A stretch of DNA of 64,000 nt, taken from contig JAABQK010000002.1 of assembly GCA_011391495.1 (NCBI GenBank), positions 285,825 through 349,824 on the forward strand, written 5' to 3'. Below, piece by piece: positions 59,942 to 64,000 of this stretch; within the stretch, counting starts at the first letter, position 1; every line of letters begins with the position of its first letter. The position numbers were made by a program, and so were the translations under genes. Source of the DNA: Hydrogenophaga sp. (GTDB lineage Bacteria > Pseudomonadota > Gammaproteobacteria > Burkholderiales > Burkholderiaceae_C). The notes under the pieces are model-generated. The model had not been told where the DNA came from and ran no database searches. It saw nothing but the letters and a program-made list of their open reading frames with translations.

Positions 59942-61192
59942 ATGGCCAACAAAGGCTTCTTCAACGCGTTCGCCGACGTGTTCATCCTCGACGGCGTGCG
60001 CACCCCGATGGTCGACTACTGCGGTGCGCTGGGCCACATCTCGCCCACCGACCTGGGCATCAAGGCCGCGCGCGAAGCGCTCCGGCGCGCGGGCGTGCCG
60101 GGCGAGCACATCGGTTCGGTGGTCACCGGCAACATGGCGCCCGGCGACTTCGACCAGTTCTTCCTGCCCCGCCACATCGGTCTCTACGCCGGCGTGCCGG
60201 TGGAGGTGCCGGCCATCATGGCGCAGCGCATCTGCGGCACCGGCTTCGAGCTGTTCCGCCAGGCCGGCGAACACATCCAGGGCGGCGCCTGCGAGGCCGC
60301 GCTGGTGGTGGGCACCGAGAGCATGACGCGCAACCCCATCGCCGCGTTCGACCACCGCACCGGCTTCAAGCTCGGCGCACCGGTGGGCTTCAAGGACTAC
60401 ATGTGGGAAGCCCTGAAGGACCCGGCGGCCGGCATCAACATGATCCAGACCGCCGAGAACCTGGCCAGGAAGTACGGCATCACGCGCGAGGAGGTCGATG
60501 CCTTTGCCTCGGCATCGTTCGCCAATGCGGTTGCGGCGCAAGAAAGCGGCTTCCTGGCCGGCGAGATCGTGCCGGTGGTCACCGAGAAGTTCGAGCTCGA
60601 CGGCTACCAGCCGCGCGGCATCAGGCTGCAGGGCAAGCTCACCGAAGTCGCCACCGACACCCACCCGCGCCTCTCGCCGCCCGAGGTGCTGGCCAAACTC
60701 AAGGCCGTGTACGACGGCGGCGTGCAGACCGGCGGCAACAGCTCGGCGCTGGTCGATGCGGCTGCAGCCTGCGTGGTCGCGTCAGGTGCTTACGCCAAAG
60801 CCCAGGGCAAACGGCCACTGGCGCGTGTGGTCGCTGCGGCCGCCGTGGGCGTGCCGCCCGAGATCATGGGCATCGGCCCGGCACCGGCCATCCGCCTGCT
60901 GCTGGAACGCACCGGCCTGAAGCTGGACGACATCGCCCGCTTCGAGATCAACGAAGCCCAGGGCGCGCAGACGCTGGCCGTGGGCCGTGAACTCGGCCTG
61001 GACCTCACGCGCCTGAACGTCAACGGCGGAGCCATCGCGCTCGGCCATCCGCTGGCCGCCACCGGCGTGCGTCTCACGCTCACGCTGGCGCGTGAACTGC
61101 AGCGCAGCGGCGCGAGGTACGGCATCTCCAGCGCCTGCGTCGGCGGTGGCCAGGGCATTGCCCTCCTCATTGAAAACCCGGAAGGAAACTGA
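59942..61192 (+). CDS. Acetyl-CoA acetyltransferase / 3-ketoacyl-CoA thiolase
   Basis: A 416-aa thiolase. The acyl-binding cysteine is C98 (AQRICGTGFELF), the C-terminal NGGAIALGHPLAATG carries the histidine, and SSACVGGGQGIALLIE the second catalytic cysteine. It follows the ligase by 13 bases and would cleave the beta-keto CoA thioester to release acetyl-CoA. Co-operonic with the dehydrogenase that follows 1 base later. Confidence 0.93.
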   Translation: MANKGFFNAFADVFILDGVRTPMVDYCGALGHISPTDLGIKAAREALRRAGVPGEHIGSVVTGNMAPGDFDQFFLPRHIGLYAGVPVEVPAIMAQRICGTGFELFRQAGEHIQGGACEAALVVGTESMTRNPIAAFDHRTGFKLGAPVGFKDYMWEALKDPAAGINMIQTAENLARKYGITREEVDAFASASFANAVAAQESGFLAGEIVPVVTEKFELDGYQPRGIRLQGKLTEVATDTHPRLSPPEVLAKLKAVYDGGVQTGGNSSALVDAAAACVVASGAYAKAQGKRPLARVVAAAAVGVPPEIMGIGPAPAIRLLLERTGLKLDDIARFEINEAQGAQTLAVGRELGLDLTRLNVNGGAIALGHPLAATGVRLTLTLARELQRSGARYGISSACVGGGQGIALLIENPEGN

Positions 61193-61193
61193 C

Positions 61194-61958
61194 ATGAACA
61201 TCCAAGGACAAGCCGCCCTCGTCACCGGCGGAGGCTCCGGCCTCGGTGAAGCCACTGCACGCGAACTCGCCCGACTGGGCGCCCAGGTCGCGGTGCTCGA
61301 CCTCAACCTGGAAAACGCACAACGCGTCGCGGCCGAGATCGGCGGCGTGGCCTGCCCGTGCGACGTGAGCAACCCGGAGAGCATGCAGGCCGCCATCGAC
61401 GCCGCCGCCGCGGCACACGGCCCGGCGCGCATCCTGATGCAGATCGCCGGCATCGGCAGCGCCAAACGCGTGGTCGGCAAGGACGGTAACGCCGCCCCGC
61501 TGGAAGACTTCGCCCGGGTCATCAACGTCAACCTGATCGGCACCTACAACGCGGCGCGGCTGTTCGCCGCCGCCTGCGCGAAGCTCGATCCGCTGGAAGA
61601 CGGCGAACGCGGCGTGATGGTGCTCACCGCCAGCGTGGCCGCGTTCGACGGCCAGGTGGGCCAGCAGGCCTACAGCGCCTCCAAGGCCGGCGTGGTCGGC
61701 ATGACGCTGCCCATGGCGCGCGACCTGGCGCAGCACGGCATCCGCGTCTGCACCATCGCCCCCGGCCTGTTCCTGACGCCACTGATGAAGACGCTGCCCG
61801 AGCCGGTGCAGGCTTCGCTGGCCGCGAGCATCCCCTTCCCGCCGCGCCTGGGCAAGCCCGAAGAGTTCGCGCAACTCGCCGCGCACATCGTGAGCAATGG
61901 CCACCTGAACGGCGAAACGATCCGTCTCGACGGTGCACTGAGGATGGCCCCGCGATGA
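61194..61958 (+). CDS. Short-chain dehydrogenase, 3-hydroxyacyl-CoA dehydrogenase-like
   Basis: A 254-aa SDR, start MNIQGQAALVTGGGSGLGEA with the NAD-binding glycine motif TGGGSGLG (10-17). NVNLIGTYNAARLFA, the catalytic serine in LTASVAAFDG and YSASKAG (YxxxK) are in place. The sequence is closest in form to type II 3-hydroxyacyl-CoA dehydrogenases (HSD10-like). In this operon it fits oxidation of the 3-hydroxyacyl-CoA before thiolysis. It overlaps the thioesterase by ATGA. Confidence 0.92.
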   Translation: MNIQGQAALVTGGGSGLGEATARELARLGAQVAVLDLNLENAQRVAAEIGGVACPCDVSNPESMQAAIDAAAAAHGPARILMQIAGIGSAKRVVGKDGNAAPLEDFARVINVNLIGTYNAARLFAAACAKLDPLEDGERGVMVLTASVAAFDGQVGQQAYSASKAGVVGMTLPMARDLAQHGIRVCTIAPGLFLTPLMKTLPEPVQASLAASIPFPPRLGKPEEFAQLAAHIVSNGHLNGETIRLDGALRMAPR

Positions 61959-62374
61959 GCAAAACCGTTGTCTATGAAGTGAACGTGATGTTCGGCGACT
62001 GCGATCCCGCCGGCATCGTGTTCTTTCCCAATTTCTCGAAGTGGATGGACGCCTCGTCGCTGAACTTCTTCGTGCAGTGCGGCGTGCCGACCTGGCGCGA
62101 ACTGGTCAAGACCACCGGCATCATCGGAACGCCGCTGCTGGAGATCCACACCAGGTTCATGCGCCCCGCCACCTACGGCGAGCGCTTGCAGATCCACACC
62201 AGCGTGACCGAGTGGCGCGAGAAGGTGCTGATCCACAAACATGTGGTGATGCGCGGCGACGAAGTGCTGTGCGAAGGCACCGAAACCCGCGCCTTCTGCA
62301 TCAGGCACCCCGACGACCCGAGCCGCATCAAGGCCATTCCCGTGCCCGCCGACATCCGGGCGCTCTGCTCCTGA
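61955..62374 (+). CDS. 4-hydroxybenzoyl-CoA thioesterase-family hotdog protein
   Basis: A 139-aa hotdog-fold thioesterase. The catalytic 4HBT motif is VMFGDCDPAGIVFFPNFSKW, with the aspartate of D-x-D/x-G-I-V-F (about residues 13-27). It would hydrolyse the aryl-CoA left after side-chain shortening (for example vanilloyl- or 4-hydroxybenzoyl-CoA). Start overlaps the dehydrogenase stop by ATGA. Confidence 0.9.
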   Translation: MSKTVVYEVNVMFGDCDPAGIVFFPNFSKWMDASSLNFFVQCGVPTWRELVKTTGIIGTPLLEIHTRFMRPATYGERLQIHTSVTEWREKVLIHKHVVMRGDEVLCEGTETRAFCIRHPDDPSRIKAIPVPADIRALCS

Positions 62375-62439
62375 GTCGACCCACCCCGTTCTGCATTCCC
62401 TGTTCCTCGTTCCCGTTCCTCAACCCCTGGAGACAAGCC

Positions 62440-63573
62440 ATGAAAACCATCAAGACCCTGATCGCCACCGCCGTCACCCTGCTCGCCGCGGGCGCCGCGC
62501 AAGCCGACATCAACATCGGCGTGAGTCTGGCACTCACCGGCCCCGGCTCCGGCCTGGGCATCCCGATGCAGAACCAGTTCAAGCTGTTCCCCAAGACCAT
62601 CGCCGGTGAGAAGGTCAACCTGATCATCTTGGACGACGCCACCGACCCCGGCAAGGGCGCGGCCAACGCACGCCGCTTTGTCACCGAAGACAAGGTGGAC
62701 ATGATCATCGGCTCGTGCATCACCGCCGTGGCCGCCGCGATGAGCGACATCGCGAGCGAAGCCGGTACGGTGCAGCTGGCCGGCTCGCCAGTTGGTCTGC
62801 CGCCCGGCAAGGACAAGTGGGTGTTCCGCCTGCCGCAGTCCAACACGGTCATGGGGCATGCCGTCGTGGAGCACATGAAAAAACAGGGCGTCAAGACCAT
62901 CGGCTTCCTGGGCTACACCGATGCCTATGGCGAACAGTGGCTGAAGGAAATCGGTCCGCTGCTGGACAAGGCCGGCATCAAGATCGTGGCCACCGAGCGT
63001 TTCGCCCGCAACGACACCAGCGTCACGCCGCAGGCCCTGAAGATCAACGCCGCCAACCCCGACGCGGTGCTGATCGTGGCCTCTGGCAGTGGTGCGGCCA
63101 TGCCGCACATGGCCATGGTGGACCGTGGCTTCAAGGGCAAGATCTACCAGACCCACGCCGCAGCCACGCAGGACCTGATGCGCGTGGGCGGCAAGGCGGT
63201 GGAAGGCGCGTTCGTGGTGTCCGGCCCGGCCGTGATCGCCGAGCAGCTGCCCGACAGCCACCCCTCGAAAAAGGTGGCCGTTGATTTCGTCCAGAAATAC
63301 GAAGCCGCCGTGGGCGCCGGCCTGCGCAACCAGTTTGCCGGCCATGCCTACGACGCCCAGATCACGCTGGAAAAGGTGGTGCCGGTGGCACTGAAGAAAG
63401 CCAAGCCCGGCACGCCCGAATTCCGCGCCGCCATCCGTGACGCGATGGAAACCATGGGCCGCACGGTGTTTTCGCACGGCGTCATGAACTGGACGGCCAA
63501 CGACCACTGGGGCTACACGCTGGAAACCGGCGTAATGCTGAAGGTCGTGGACGGCAAGTTCAAGGTCGAGTGA
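62440..63573 (+). CDS. Branched-chain amino acid-type ABC transporter substrate-binding protein
   Basis: A 377-aa periplasmic binding protein (LivK/Leu-Ile-Val type I fold) with signal peptide MKTIKTLIATAVTLLAAGAAQA. Family marks: INIGVSLALTGPGSGLGIPMQNQFKL (quoted in part), VNLIILDDATDPGKGAANAR, IIGSCITAVAAAMSDIASEAG and a C-terminal GYTLETGVMLKVVDGKFKVE. In lignin-catabolic clusters such proteins bind aromatic acids; the ligand here is not known. A GGAG site precedes the ATG. The repeat copy 7 then the permease gene follow. Confidence 0.9.
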   Translation: MKTIKTLIATAVTLLAAGAAQADINIGVSLALTGPGSGLGIPMQNQFKLFPKTIAGEKVNLIILDDATDPGKGAANARRFVTEDKVDMIIGSCITAVAAAMSDIASEAGTVQLAGSPVGLPPGKDKWVFRLPQSNTVMGHAVVEHMKKQGVKTIGFLGYTDAYGEQWLKEIGPLLDKAGIKIVATERFARNDTSVTPQALKINAANPDAVLIVASGSGAAMPHMAMVDRGFKGKIYQTHAAATQDLMRVGGKAVEGAFVVSGPAVIAEQLPDSHPSKKVAVDFVQKYEAAVGAGLRNQFAGHAYDAQITLEKVVPVALKKAKPGTPEFRAAIRDAMETMGRTVFSHGVMNWTANDHWGYTLETGVMLKVVDGKFKVE

Positions 63574-63579
63574 CAGAAG

Positions 63580-63678
63580 TCCCCCCGCGTCGCCTTCGGC
63601 GCCCCCCCCCCTCTCTCGCCCTCGGCGGGAGGGGGGCGACACCTGGGGCCGGCGGAGCCGGTCCCTCGGTGTCTCTGG
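63580..63678 (+). repeat. Dispersed GC-rich intergenic repeat, copy 7
   Basis: Begins 6 bases after the stop of the binding-protein gene: CCCCCCGCGTCGCCTTCGGCG, a long C-run, CCCTCGGCGGGAGGGGGGCG, then GGCCGGCGGAGCCGGTCCC. Sense orientation to the preceding gene. Confidence 0.82.
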
Positions 63679-63735
63679 TTGTGGTGTGCCTGCGTTTGAG
63701 GCTTTTTTTGGGCGCTTTCTTTTCGTTAGGCTTTT

Positions 63736-64000
63736 ATGGACTTCTCCATTGCCAGCATCCTTCTGCTGGACGGTTTGACCAACGGCGCGGTGTATGCGCT
63801 CTTGGGTCTGGCCACCGTGCTGGTGTTCACCGTCACGCGGGTCATCTTCATTCCCCAGGGTGAATTCGTCGCCTATGGCGCACTCACCCTGGCCATCTTC
63901 CAGACCGGCCGGGTGCCGGGCACGGTCTGGCTGCTGTTGCTGCTGGCCGGTGTGGCCGCGCTCATGGAACTCTCGGGCCGCTGGCAGCACCACCGAAACG
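63736..64000 (+). CDS. Branched-chain amino acid-type ABC permease (LivH-like), N-terminal part
   Basis: From the ATG at 63736 the first 88 residues run to the right edge: [20 protein letters not shown], then [33 protein letters not shown] (quoted in part). The start with a [17 protein letters not shown] turn and the (I/F)PQGEF motif is typical of LivH permeases. It is in line with the binding protein, so at least the first permease of a Liv-type importer is encoded here; the rest is outside. Confidence 0.85.
   Translation, partial: MDFSIASILLLDGLTNGAVYALLGLATVLVFTVTRVIFIPQGEFVAYGALTLAIFQTGRVPGTVWLLLLLAGVAALMELSGRWQHHRN

Noticed and set aside
62173..63993. Minus-strand open frame of 606 aa opposite the thioesterase and binding-protein genes
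   Set aside because: Antisense shadow of two well-supported genes.

Overview
This high-GC window reads as chromosome of a betaproteobacterium of the order Burkholderiales, most likely family Comamonadaceae. The reasons are the zapA-6S RNA-TSUP permease order, the pmd-type protocatechuate 4,5-cleavage operon in Comamonas gene order, several TRAP and Bug-type (tripartite tricarboxylate) binding proteins, and a family of GC-rich intergenic repeats. I saw no tRNA, rRNA, insertion sequence, prophage or CRISPR array. LAYOUT. 1-4,553: the start of a PLP aminotransferase (cut by the window edge), an HDOD protein, a PhnD-like binding protein, endonuclease III (nth) and a DUF445 membrane protein. 4,589-16,040: a minus-strand cobalamin block led by a cobalamin riboswitch. 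In transcription order it holds btuB, a cytosolic-looking cobalamin-binding protein, cobU, btuF, btuC, an ABC ATPase, bioB, cobQ, cobT, cobS and cobC. Several of these genes overlap by ATGA. 16,145-21,204: a small coiled-coil protein, zapA, 6S RNA, a TauE/SafE permease, an RraA-family protein, a lysine/alanine-rich SWIB protein and a GspE/PilB-type ATPase. 21,334-29,515: a lipoprotein gamma-glutamyltransferase, an acyl-CoA synthetase, then dnaG and rpoD of the macromolecular-synthesis region. 29,771-32,951: a second LigAB-type extradiol dioxygenase with its own LysR regulator, a frameshifted PPC-domain relic and an unrecognised 190-aa protein. 32,982-38,962: a two-component system next to a Spy/CpxP-like lipoprotein, a phytase-like esterase, an aldo-keto reductase and a DUF599 protein. 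39,000-45,250: the protocatechuate 4,5-cleavage operon ligJ-ligK-ligI-ligA-ligB-ligC (pmdEFDABC) with a divergent LysR regulator. 45,266-57,093: an uptake-rich accessory region with an AEC carrier, a dehydrogenase, a Bug protein, one DctQM pair, three related DctP proteins, a GntR regulator, a MetE-like methyltransferase and an amidohydrolase. 57,209-64,000: a plus-strand operon with enoyl-CoA hydratase, feruloyl-CoA-synthase-like ligase, thiolase, short-chain dehydrogenase, thioesterase and a branched-chain-type ABC transporter that runs off the window. HOW IT FITS TOGETHER. The right half looks like a lignin-monomer catabolic island. The 57-64 kb operon could shorten hydroxycinnamates by CoA-dependent beta-oxidation to benzoates. 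The pmd operon would take protocatechuate to pyruvate and oxaloacetate. The pathway roles come from family knowledge and gene context. The operators, the riboswitch, 6S RNA, terminators and repeat alignment were read directly from the bases.
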